Part shown: positions 7,601 to 14,600 of the stretch, one piece after another
Numbering within the stretch: position 1 is the first letter of the stretch
Layout of the letters: the number at the start of each line of letters is the position of its first letter
Source: JALENY01 sp036310185
GTDB taxonomy: Bacteria; Bacillota; Clostridia; Lachnospirales; Lachnospiraceae
Length of the DNA: 35,186 nt
Reading direction: 5' to 3'
Assembly: GCA_036310185.1 (NCBI GenBank)
Contig: JAXJSH010000017.1
Span: forward strand, 1 to 35,186
Notes under the pieces: generated by a model
Seen by the model: only the letters and a program-made list of their open reading frames with translations
Database searches by the model: none
What the model was told of the DNA's origin: nothing
Program-made: the position numbers and the translations under genes

Positions 7601-8170
7601 TTACCACTTTTCGTCGTAATCTACCAGTTCTATTTTCGATTCTGCCTCATGAAAGTAACATGCCTCTGGATATTTGCAAAACAGCTGTTTTCCGCCCACA
7701 TCACCGGTCAGTTTCAGGAGCTCGTCCCTGTATTTTACATGGAAAATGCAGGGATTTCCCCGATGCCCCTCCGCACGCACGCATCCCATGGAAAAATCCT
7801 GCTGCAAAAAGCATGAAAAAAATCTTTCTACCGTATCCGGGTTCATATGGGGCTGATCTGCCACAAAAAAGCAATAGTAATCCTCAGGATCTGTATTGCC
7901 CACACATGCTATACCAAGTTTCAGGGACGACGTGATTCCTTCGCAGGCATGGTCATTCCACTTTACGGGTATGCCTCTTTTACTGGCATAAGACCGGATT
8001 TCTTCATATTGGGTCACAACACACAAAGACAGATCGTCATGTTTTCTATGCAAATCCACTAATTTGTCAAACGTATGGCGGTACAAGGGCTTTCCGTCAA
8101 ATTCAGTCAACAGCTTATTCCCACCAAAACGGCGGCTCTCACCCGCCGCCAGCATAATCATATGAATCAT
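7601..8170 (-). CDS. mocA: MocA-type molybdenum cofactor nucleotidyltransferase
   Basis: The product (189 residues from the chosen start) begins with the nucleotidyltransferase signature LAAGESRRFGGNKLLTEFDGKPLYRHT, and continues with FFVADQPHMNPDTVERFF and GHRGNPCIFH. These are the hallmarks of the MobA-like MocA/YgfJ family, which transfers CMP to molybdopterin for enzymes of the xanthine dehydrogenase family. I chose ATG 8170 because AGGAG lies nine bases upstream; an in-frame ATG at 8218 lacks such a site. In E. coli the homologue ygfJ sits beside yqeC and ygfK, as here. A cytidylyl- versus guanylyltransferase specificity cannot be read from the sequence, but the context favours the xanthine dehydrogenase cofactor. 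Confidence 0.88.
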   Translation of the reverse strand: MIHMIMLAAGESRRFGGNKLLTEFDGKPLYRHTFDKLVDLHRKHDDLSLCVVTQYEEIRSYASKRGIPVKWNDHACEGITSSLKLGIACVGNTDPEDYYCFFVADQPHMNPDTVERFFSCFLQQDFSMGCVRAEGHRGNPCIFHVKYRDELLKLTGDVGGKQLFCKYPEACYFHEAESKIELVDYDEKW

Positions 8171-8283
8171 TCCCATAAACTCCTGATCAGATTTCAATTT
8201 CTGCGTACGTGCAAGCACAGAAATTCTATTTTACTGATTTTAGACGCCTATTCCTGTCTTCCAGCAGAACGCAGATTAATTGC

Positions 8284-8958
8284 CTATACCAATTCCAGAA
8301 CTGACAAGGATTCAATGTCATATTTCCAGTCATTTTCTTCCCCGGTAAAACACAGTTCCACCGGCACCCGGGTTCCCATATCAGCAAACTTTTTCAAATA
8401 TGTTCTTTCCACAGCCAGCCGCATATCCTCACGTGTCAAATAATCTCCCGGTTTTTTATGAATGACCCGGCAGATTTCCTCCCAGTTATAGCAGCATTCC
8501 ATAACAGGTTTCCGGGTTGCAGCCAGTCCAGCCATAATCACAATCTTCGTTGTGGCCGGATGAATCACCGGTTCCCATGGTTTCGGCACTTTAAAAGGCA
8601 GCCTTCTGGAGCCGTCCGCTTCAATCAAAACCACATCCGCAAGCATAATTGCCTCATTCAAAACCGCATCCTCTAATCCCGCCATTTTTTCGATTCCTTT
8701 ATGGAGAACAGGATGACCGGCCAAAGACCACCCCTGCCCATCTATATGCCTGCGTATATCACTCAGTGTACGGTCACAGCCCATTTCCGGTAATGCCATG
8801 TGAGTGGTTGTAGTGATCAGAACTTTCTTTCCCTGATTCAGAAACTCTCTGGCGGTATTTCGAATATAAGTAGTTTTTCCTCCGGCACCTGTCACAGATA
8901 TGACCGGACGTTCTTCCAAAGAATTCTCTTCTGCTGCATTCAACAGTTTTTTATTCAT
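8284..8958 (-). CDS. yqeC: Selenium cofactor biosynthesis protein YqeC
   Basis: The 224-residue product has an N-terminal P-loop (VTGAGGKTTYI, residues 24-30), then LITTTTHMALPE, a DVVLIEADGSRRLPFKVPKPWEPVI block and a C-terminal VPVELCFTG segment. This is the YqeC family, known from comparative genomics as an accessory factor of selenium-dependent molybdenum hydroxylases. Its exact chemistry is unknown; the P-loop suggests an NTP-dependent step. It lies between the cysteine desulfurase-like gene and mocA, with gaps of about 110 bases on each side, longer than elsewhere in the set. The upstream gap contains no strong promoter that I can identify. Confidence 0.9.
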   Translation of the reverse strand: MNKKLLNAAEENSLEERPVISVTGAGGKTTYIRNTAREFLNQGKKVLITTTTHMALPEMGCDRTLSDIRRHIDGQGWSLAGHPVLHKGIEKMAGLEDAVLNEAIMLADVVLIEADGSRRLPFKVPKPWEPVIHPATTKIVIMAGLAATRKPVMECCYNWEEICRVIHKKPGDYLTREDMRLAVERTYLKKFADMGTRVPVELCFTGEENDWKYDIESLSVLELV

Positions 8959-9069
8959 TAAAATGCCAAAACCTCATTTTGCTTTAAAGTTGTTTTCACT
9001 GGTCAAAAACAAATTTTTCATTCAATTACTTTTTTCTGAATGAATTTTTCTTAACCAGAATATAAATTC

Positions 9070-10218
9070 TTATCCTTCACGGCAAATGGCCCGCACCGCG
9101 GAAACAGCCGTCTCAATCTCTTCCATCCTATTGAAGCAGGAAAAACTGAACCTTACCGCTCCCTGTTCCACCGTTCCGAAAAATTCATGCATAAGCGGGG
9201 CACAGTGCCCGCCGGCTCTCGTTGCGATGTTATATCCCTCCATCAGTTCATCGGAAAAAACTGCCGAGTCATAATCTGCAAAATTCAGCGCCACGATCGG
9301 CGCACGCTCCCAGGTTGAAAAATCCCCGTAAAACTTTATTCCCGGTATTGTTTTCACACCTTCATAAAAAGTTCTGGCCAATGCCTGCTCTTTTTTCCGG
9401 ATCCCATCCAGCCCCTTTTCCTGGATATATTCCAATCCTGCATGAAGTCCGGCCAGTCCGTGAGCGTTCAAAGTGCCCGCTTCCAGGCGTACCGGCATTT
9501 CTTTTGGATGGTCTTTTTCAAACGTACGGATTCCACTTCCGCCAACACACAGCGGTCTGATATCAATTCCTTTCTTCACGCAGAGGCCACCCGTTCCCTG
9601 TGGGCCCATCAGACTTTTATGACCGGTAAAACACACCACGTCAATATGGTCTTCTTCCATATCAATTGGAAATACACCGGCACTTTGTGATGCATCCAGC
9701 ACAAAAATCAGCCCATGATTCCGGGCAATTGTTCCAACTCTGTGAACATCCACCAGATTTCCCGTGAGGTTGGACGCATGTGTACACACGATTCCCTTTG
9801 TATTTTTCCGGACTGCCTGTTCCATGGCGGCGTAATCCGGATATCCCTGTTCATCGCAGGGAATCACAGTCAATTCAAGTCCCGCCTGCTGAAGGTGATA
9901 CAGCGGACGAAGTACGCTGTTATGCTCCAGCACAGTGGTAATCACATGTTCTCCCGGTGCAAAAAGCCCCAGTATTGCCATATTTAATGCTTCTGTTGAA
10001 TTTTTCGTAAATGCCACCCGTTCCGGCTGCGGATAATGAAACAGGCCTGCGATTTTTTCACGGGTACCGTATATCATTCGCGCCGCATCCAGAGCTGTCT
10101 CACTTGTGCCTCTTCCGCTGTTTCCAAGCGTCCGCATAGCCTGCAGCACAGCCTGTTCCACTGATTCCGGCCGATGCAGACTGGTTGCCGCAGCGTCAAG
10201 ATATATGAGTTTTTTCAT
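9070..10218 (-). CDS. Class V aminotransferase / cysteine desulfurase-like protein (selenium cluster type)
   Basis: From the ATG at 10218 the product has 382 residues. It opens MKKLIYLDAAATSLHRPESV, with SGRGTSETALDA, PLP lysine Lys201 (CFTGHKSLMGPQGTGG), and a candidate catalytic cysteine Cys339 in RAGGHCAPLMHEFFGT, placed as in SufS-like enzymes. It matches the cysteine desulfurase subfamily found beside orphan SelD in selenium-dependent hydroxylase clusters (the EF2568 type). It may deliver S or Se (via Cys or Sec) for the terminal ligand of the molybdenum site; that role is inference. A longer frame up to 10404 is rejected because it runs inside yqeB and the extra 62 residues match nothing. 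The chosen start overlaps yqeB by 23 bases. Confidence 0.88.
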   Translation of the reverse strand: MKKLIYLDAAATSLHRPESVEQAVLQAMRTLGNSGRGTSETALDAARMIYGTREKIAGLFHYPQPERVAFTKNSTEALNMAILGLFAPGEHVITTVLEHNSVLRPLYHLQQAGLELTVIPCDEQGYPDYAAMEQAVRKNTKGIVCTHASNLTGNLVDVHRVGTIARNHGLIFVLDASQSAGVFPIDMEEDHIDVVCFTGHKSLMGPQGTGGLCVKKGIDIRPLCVGGSGIRTFEKDHPKEMPVRLEAGTLNAHGLAGLHAGLEYIQEKGLDGIRKKEQALARTFYEGVKTIPGIKFYGDFSTWERAPIVALNFADYDSAVFSDELMEGYNIATRAGGHCAPLMHEFFGTVEQGAVRFSFSCFNRMEEIETAVSAVRAICREG

Positions 10219-11026
10219 AAGCCACCACCAGTTCCAGAACGCTGCCCGCAATACAGCGGGCTTTGTCTGATATGGTAAAACAATTTTTCTTTTCCGATAA
10301 TCTAGGATCGATGTCTGCCATCTTGAGTCCTTTGAAAACGGTAAAACCATCACGCAGAATTCCGCGCAGCACACCGTCGATAGAAGCCAGAACCGGCGTT
10401 TCATATCCGTTTTTTTCTATAACACCAAGAATGTCTCCGGCTTTTACCTGATCTGAGATATGTGCTTTTTTCCTAAAAATGCCATCCGCCGGGGCATGAA
10501 TCACCCGCTCTGCACCAACTCCGGCGATGATTCCCGGAACTCCCGTATTTGGCATAGCAGAACCTTTTTCTATGATGCGGGCCAGGTTGTGACCACGCAT
10601 GGTTTCAATGACATAGTCCACATCTTCGCCTGCGGTAAAACCGGGACCAAATCCAATAACCAGATCAGCCATTTCTTTTCGTGTTCCCATATTTCTTTTT
10701 GCCAGAATCCCATCGATCAAAATGTCCGGTTTCAGGACAGAAAGACTTTCCGCCTTTTCGTCCACAAGAAGAACCGGTTCCCGATTTCCTGCATTTTGTG
10801 CATTCAGTTTTTCTGTTGCTTCCTCCAAGCTGTGAACCAGTGTGCAGCACATGTCTTCCACCTGCATGTTTCCTTCATACACAGCCTCACAAAATGCCAC
10901 TTTTCTTCGGATGGCAGTCGGCCTTGCTGTTTCCAGAATCAGAACCGGATATCCGCTTTTGCATAAACGGTATATGGTTCCGGTTGCAATATCTCCGCCG
11001 CCGCGTACTACGATTGGTTTTATCAT
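10196..11026 (-). CDS. yqeB: Selenium-dependent molybdenum hydroxylase maturation protein YqeB
   Basis: The 276-residue product begins IKPIVVRGGGDIATGTIYRL, a Rossmann-like glycine-rich start. It has LVIGFGPGFTAGEDVDYVIET and GHNLARIIEKGSAMPNTG in the middle, followed by a C-terminal biotinyl/lipoyl-like barrel segment (HAPADGIFRKKAHISDQVKAGDILG...YETPVLASIDGVLRG). This combination is the YqeB family, tightly linked to SelD, YqeC and selenium-dependent xanthine dehydrogenase across bacteria. The catalytic role is unknown. It overlaps the yedF stop by ATGA and the next gene by 23 bases, so coupling is tight. Confidence 0.92.
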   Translation of the reverse strand: MIKPIVVRGGGDIATGTIYRLCKSGYPVLILETARPTAIRRKVAFCEAVYEGNMQVEDMCCTLVHSLEEATEKLNAQNAGNREPVLLVDEKAESLSVLKPDILIDGILAKRNMGTRKEMADLVIGFGPGFTAGEDVDYVIETMRGHNLARIIEKGSAMPNTGVPGIIAGVGAERVIHAPADGIFRKKAHISDQVKAGDILGVIEKNGYETPVLASIDGVLRGILRDGFTVFKGLKMADIDPRLSEKKNCFTISDKARCIAGSVLELVVAYEKTHIS

Positions 11027-11754
11027 GGCCGGATAACCTTTCCGGCCTGTGCCATTGTCTCTACGATTACATACATATTGGTAACGGAACCCACAGCCAG
11101 TTTTTCCGTCAGGCCATAATGATTCAAACAGGTTCCGCAGGTATAGATGGTCACGCCCTGCTCTTCCATGGCGCGCAGATCTTCAATGCTGTCTGAACCT
11201 TCACATGTAAGGAAGGCACCGCTGTTGTAGAAAATAACTGCACCCGGCAACTCATCCAGCTGGGACAGTGCATAAATAAAGCCTTTCATCAGGATTTTTC
11301 CAAGCACTTCATCGCCTTCCCCCATCTGATTGGAACTGATTACTGCTATGGTGGTCTGATCTGCGGGAAGACAGGCTGGACAATCGGAAGTTCCAGTCGA
11401 TGCAGAATCTGAGCCGGAAATCTCAGCAGCGTTTTCACCAACTGTATTCTGCGTTCTCTTTTCATCGGAAGCGTCATTTTTATGTTCGCCCGATATTGGT
11501 GCGCCTTGCATTTTTCCATCTGTTTTTTCAGAATCAGTCAAAACGTTCATTACAACTTCATAGTGATTGTTGTTCAGTTTGCTGCTTGTTACGGTATAAT
11601 TTTTCTGATTGGCCATTTTTATCAGATTCTGGACCGCAATTTCATTGTCAACTGCTACTGTGACTACCCCTGTTCCCATTTCGGAAATTGCTTTTTTTGC
11701 CATTACAATCGGGATTGGGCACTGTTTTCCTCTTGCATCCACATATACACTCAT
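11023..11754 (-). CDS. yedF: Selenium metabolism protein YedF (TusA-like plus DsrE-like domains)
   Basis: The product (243 residues) has an N-terminal TusA-like domain with the CPxP motif (ARGKQCPIPIVMAKKAI) and a C-terminal DsrE-like domain (TIAVISSNQMGEGDEVLGKILMKGF...TCGTCLNHYGLTEKLAVG). This is the YedF arrangement associated with selenium use; a role in carrying or transferring Se/S is likely but unproven. The linker is long, about 60 residues, acidic and Ser/Asn-rich, and contains an extra CPAC motif near the DsrE domain. I start at ATG 11754, seven bases after AAGGAGA; an ATG two codons earlier is too close to that site. The stop overlaps yqeB by four bases. Confidence 0.9.
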   Translation of the reverse strand: MSVYVDARGKQCPIPIVMAKKAISEMGTGVVTVAVDNEIAVQNLIKMANQKNYTVTSSKLNNNHYEVVMNVLTDSEKTDGKMQGAPISGEHKNDASDEKRTQNTVGENAAEISGSDSASTGTSDCPACLPADQTTIAVISSNQMGEGDEVLGKILMKGFIYALSQLDELPGAVIFYNSGAFLTCEGSDSIEDLRAMEEQGVTIYTCGTCLNHYGLTEKLAVGSVTNMYVIVETMAQAGKVIRP

Positions 11755-11917
11755 AATCATTCTCCTTTACTTCAAATCCTGCAGCGATTCAGGAAGTATC
11801 CTTCCTTTAACATTTAAATCTCTATTTTGCCGCCCGGCAACACAAATAACTGTCAAAAGATGCCAGATTCCGACAGCCTATTGACATGTGCCATTTTGCG
11901 GCTTTCCGCTGTTTTTT
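11755..11917 (-). other. Hairpin-rich leader upstream of yedF
   Basis: This 163-base gap is the largest inside the minus-strand set. It contains three small inverted repeats: AGGAAG/CTTCCT (11791-11806), TTGCC/GGCAA (11827-11840) and GCGG/CCGC (11898-11909, followed by T7 only on the plus strand). A TTGACA occurs on the minus strand near 11855 but has no matching -10 at the right distance. It may be a processing or attenuation site, or a decayed gene; nothing decisive is visible. Confidence 0.4.
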
Positions 11918-12109
11918 TCACACTGCATCTTCTGTATGTGCCTGCGCCATAATCTGGCATGTTTTACTGTGCACACAGGAGCCATAACTGCAATCCGCAT
12001 ACTCCAGCACCAGTTTGTCACCTTCTTTATTGTATTCACAGGTCACCATCCTGGAATTGTCAATTGCCCGGCAATAGCCCTGATAGATTTCCTCTATTAT
12101 CTCAGCCAT
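11918..12109 (-). CDS. Small cysteine-rich protein in the selenium operon (63 residues)
   Basis: The start codon lies inside the end of selD (eight-base overlap), and an AAGGTG site precedes it. The product MAEIIEEIYQGYCRAIDNSR... has five cysteines in 63 residues (13, 24, 40, 45, 51), the last three in DCSYGSCVHSKTC. There is no signal peptide or membrane segment. I do not recognise a named family. Spacing of the last four cysteines would suit a metal or Fe-S site, or a thiol/selenol carrier, but that is inference. Its position between selD and yedf-type genes argues for a selenium-related role. An alternative start two codons upstream (12115) is closer to the ribosome binding site and less likely. 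Confidence 0.75.
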   Translation of the reverse strand: MAEIIEEIYQGYCRAIDNSRMVTCEYNKEGDKLVLEYADCSYGSCVHSKTCQIMAQAHTEDAV

Positions 12110-13124
12110 GTACATACACCTTCTTATCTGTTCTTTTTTTGATGGTTCCCACCAGACCGCAGGACAGTCCCAGCTGCCGAATCTCTTCCAACGCTTTTTT
12201 TCCGACCTCCGGACCCATGGATACCAGCAGACCGCCCGATGTCTGAGGATCAAACAAAATCTCTTCCATAGGAAAAGAAACGTTGTGAAAAACAACCTGT
12301 TCTCCCACATGGTTGCGGTTGCGCTGGCCTGCTGCCGTAATGTAAAATTCTTCCGCATAGTCATAGGCTTCCGGAATATACGGAACCTGCTTTAAGTCGA
12401 TATCCGCAGCATATTGTTCTCCCAGCATTTCACACAGATGCGCCAGAAATCCGAATCCGGTCACATCCGTGCATCCATGTGCATCGTATTTTTGTACAAT
12501 TTCTGCGGCATATTTATTCAGTGTGGTCATGGATTTTATGGCCTGATCATAAGCAGCTTCACCTGCCTCTCCGATTCGGTTGGCCGTACATACAATACCA
12601 ACGCCAAGGGGTTTTGTCAGTATGAGCACGTCCCCTTCCCGACACCCGTTGTTGGCCAGTATTCGATCCGGATGAATGGTTCCCATAACCGAAAGACCAT
12701 ATTTCACCTCCTGATCCGCAATGGAATGACCACCCGCAAGCGTACCGCCTGCCTCTTCCACTTTTTCATTGCCGCCCTGCAGTATTTTCCCAAGAATATT
12801 CAGATCCATCTGTTCCGGAAAACATACAATATTCAGCGCTGTCTTCACCTCTCCGCCCATGGCATATATGTCGCTCAGCGCATTTGCCGCCGCAATCTGG
12901 CCAAAAATATAGGGATCTTCCACCATCGGCGGAAAAAAATCCAGCGTCTGAACCACCGCTAGATCCTCTGTCAGGCGATATACCGCCGCATCATCGGAAT
13001 GATCAAATCCAATGAGCAGGTTGGGGTTTTCTTTCTTCTCAATTTTGCCAAGTACACGATTAAGGGCGGCGGGCCCCAGTTTTGCTGTGCACCCGCCGCC
13101 TCTGCAGAATTCCATTTCTTTCAT
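12102..13124 (-). CDS. selD: Selenide, water dikinase SelD
   Basis: The 340-residue product makes selenophosphate from selenide and ATP. The N-terminal active site reads RGGGCTAKLGP: Cys12 corresponds to the catalytic Cys/Sec17 of the E. coli enzyme and Lys15 to the essential Lys20, while the second cysteine of the usual GCGCK motif is alanine. DHSDDAAVYRL, FGQIAAANALSDIYAMGG, TLAGGHSI, HGCTDVTGFGFLAHL and FDPQTSGGLLVS complete the AIRS-type kinase fold. It is an ordinary Cys form, not a selenoprotein. Its neighbours (yedF, yqeB, yqeC, xanthine dehydrogenase) point to selenophosphate use for the labile selenium cofactor. Whether selA/selB exist elsewhere cannot be seen. Confidence 0.96.
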   Translation of the reverse strand: MKEMEFCRGGGCTAKLGPAALNRVLGKIEKKENPNLLIGFDHSDDAAVYRLTEDLAVVQTLDFFPPMVEDPYIFGQIAAANALSDIYAMGGEVKTALNIVCFPEQMDLNILGKILQGGNEKVEEAGGTLAGGHSIADQEVKYGLSVMGTIHPDRILANNGCREGDVLILTKPLGVGIVCTANRIGEAGEAAYDQAIKSMTTLNKYAAEIVQKYDAHGCTDVTGFGFLAHLCEMLGEQYAADIDLKQVPYIPEAYDYAEEFYITAAGQRNRNHVGEQVVFHNVSFPMEEILFDPQTSGGLLVSMGPEVGKKALEEIRQLGLSCGLVGTIKKRTDKKVYVHG

Positions 13125-13147
13125 ATCTGACCATCTCTTTCCTGTCT

Positions 13148-14524
13148 TTATAACGTCAATTGCGGTGCGCCCCGTTTGATAAAAATACCTGTTTTTTCTT
13201 CTAATATTTTATCATTCTGTACAACCAGTTGTCCACGCAAAAAGACCGAATCGATACAGCCTTTTACACGCATGCCTTCAAAGGGCACGTAATCCGTATT
13301 CTGCTCCTGACCGACTGCCGTTATGACTTTCTCTTTTTGCGGATCGATCACCACAATATCCGCATCACTGCCCGGGGCAATACAGCCCTTTTTCGGATAC
13401 AGCCCGTACAGCCTTGCCGGATTTTCCGATAATACTTTGCATGCCTGTTGGGCGGTCAGTTTTCCTTTTCCAACACCCTCCGAATAAATCAGCTCCACCC
13501 TCGTCTCCAGCCCCGGCATACCGTTCGGAATTTTTGTAAAATCTTCACGCCCCATGGCCTTTTGTTCCAAGGTAAAACTGCAGTGATCCGTTGCAATGGT
13601 CTGGATCTCGCCCGATGCCAGCGCATCCCACAGAACCTGCTGGTTTTCTTTTGCACGAATGGGAGGCGAACACACATACTTTGCGCTGTGGAATCCGGCC
13701 AGATTATATACACTTTCATCCAACAGCAGATACTGGGGGCAAGTCTCGGCCAGAACGGTCTGCCCATTCATTCTTGCCGCCTGAATTTCTTTCAGTGCCT
13801 TTTCATTTGTCAAATGAACTACCATAACCGGTGCGTTCGCTTCACCGGCAATGGTCATCAATCTATGAACCGCTTCCGCTTCCAGCGCGTCTGGCCTGGC
13901 TTTGGGATGGGATGAGGGACCAAACTGCCCTGCCGCTTTTAATTCACGAATATGGGCATCAATTACCGATGCATTTTCACAGTGCACTCCCGCAAAACTG
14001 CCCACTTCATTCAGACGTCTGATCACTTCATAAATCTCCCCATCCGAAAGAATCATGGCCGGATAGGTCATATACAGTTTAAATGTGGTCACACCGGCAT
14101 CCATCATATCTTTGATTTCGTTCGATATGTTTTCATTCCATTCGGATATGGCCATATGAAAAGCGTAATCACAGGAACATTTTCCGGCCGCTTTTTTATG
14201 CCAGTTTTCCAGTGCTTCTTTTAATGTTTCGCCATGATTTTGGGTGGCAAAATCAATTACCAGAGTTGTGCCGCCCCTGATGGCAGCACGGGTTCCCGTG
14301 TAAAAATCGTCCGCGGTAACCGTATTGGATACTTCCAGATCCAGATGTGTATGGGCGTCGATGCAGCCGGGGAATAATACTTTTCCGGTCACGTCCATGC
14401 TCCGGGCATCTTCACAGGAAAGATTCGGCGCTACGGCTGCGATTTTTTCACCTTCAATTAAGACATCTGCAATACAGGTCCCCTCCCCGGACACCACCAT
14501 GCCGTTCCGTAATACGATTTTCAT
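13148..14524 (-). CDS. hyuA: Dihydropyrimidinase / hydantoinase-type cyclic amidohydrolase (HyuA/YgeZ)
   Basis: The 458-residue product is a complete member of the D-hydantoinase/dihydropyrimidinase group. Metal ligands are visible at His58 and His60 (DAHTHLD), the carboxylated Lys149 (TTFKLYMTYP), His181 (GVHCEN), His237 (VVHLTNEKA) and Asp313 (IATDHCSF). It opens cyclic ureide rings. In the purine degradation island its counterpart is ygeZ/hyuA, believed to act on a reduced, ring-opened purine intermediate rather than on dihydrouracil. That substrate is inferred from context. The start at 14524 follows GGTGAGGTGATGTG. The gene lies between xanthine dehydrogenase and selD. Confidence 0.93.
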   Translation of the reverse strand: MKIVLRNGMVVSGEGTCIADVLIEGEKIAAVAPNLSCEDARSMDVTGKVLFPGCIDAHTHLDLEVSNTVTADDFYTGTRAAIRGGTTLVIDFATQNHGETLKEALENWHKKAAGKCSCDYAFHMAISEWNENISNEIKDMMDAGVTTFKLYMTYPAMILSDGEIYEVIRRLNEVGSFAGVHCENASVIDAHIRELKAAGQFGPSSHPKARPDALEAEAVHRLMTIAGEANAPVMVVHLTNEKALKEIQAARMNGQTVLAETCPQYLLLDESVYNLAGFHSAKYVCSPPIRAKENQQVLWDALASGEIQTIATDHCSFTLEQKAMGREDFTKIPNGMPGLETRVELIYSEGVGKGKLTAQQACKVLSENPARLYGLYPKKGCIAPGSDADIVVIDPQKEKVITAVGQEQNTDYVPFEGMRVKGCIDSVFLRGQLVVQNDKILEEKTGIFIKRGAPQLTL

Positions 14525-14600
14525 ATCTTCACATCACCTCACCCAATTCCAATTTTTTAACAAAACGTTCGCTTACGCAAATTTATCTTATCGTTATAAC

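Noticed and set aside
10219..10404. N-terminal extension of the cysteine desulfurase-like protein
   Set aside because: The extra 62 residues lie in an alternative frame of yqeB, match nothing in the family and lack a ribosome binding site.
12102..13124. SelD as evidence for selenocysteine-containing proteins here
   Set aside because: No gene in the window shows an in-frame TGA with conserved downstream coding, SelD itself uses Cys, and no selA, selB or selC is present. The cluster points to the labile selenium cofactor.
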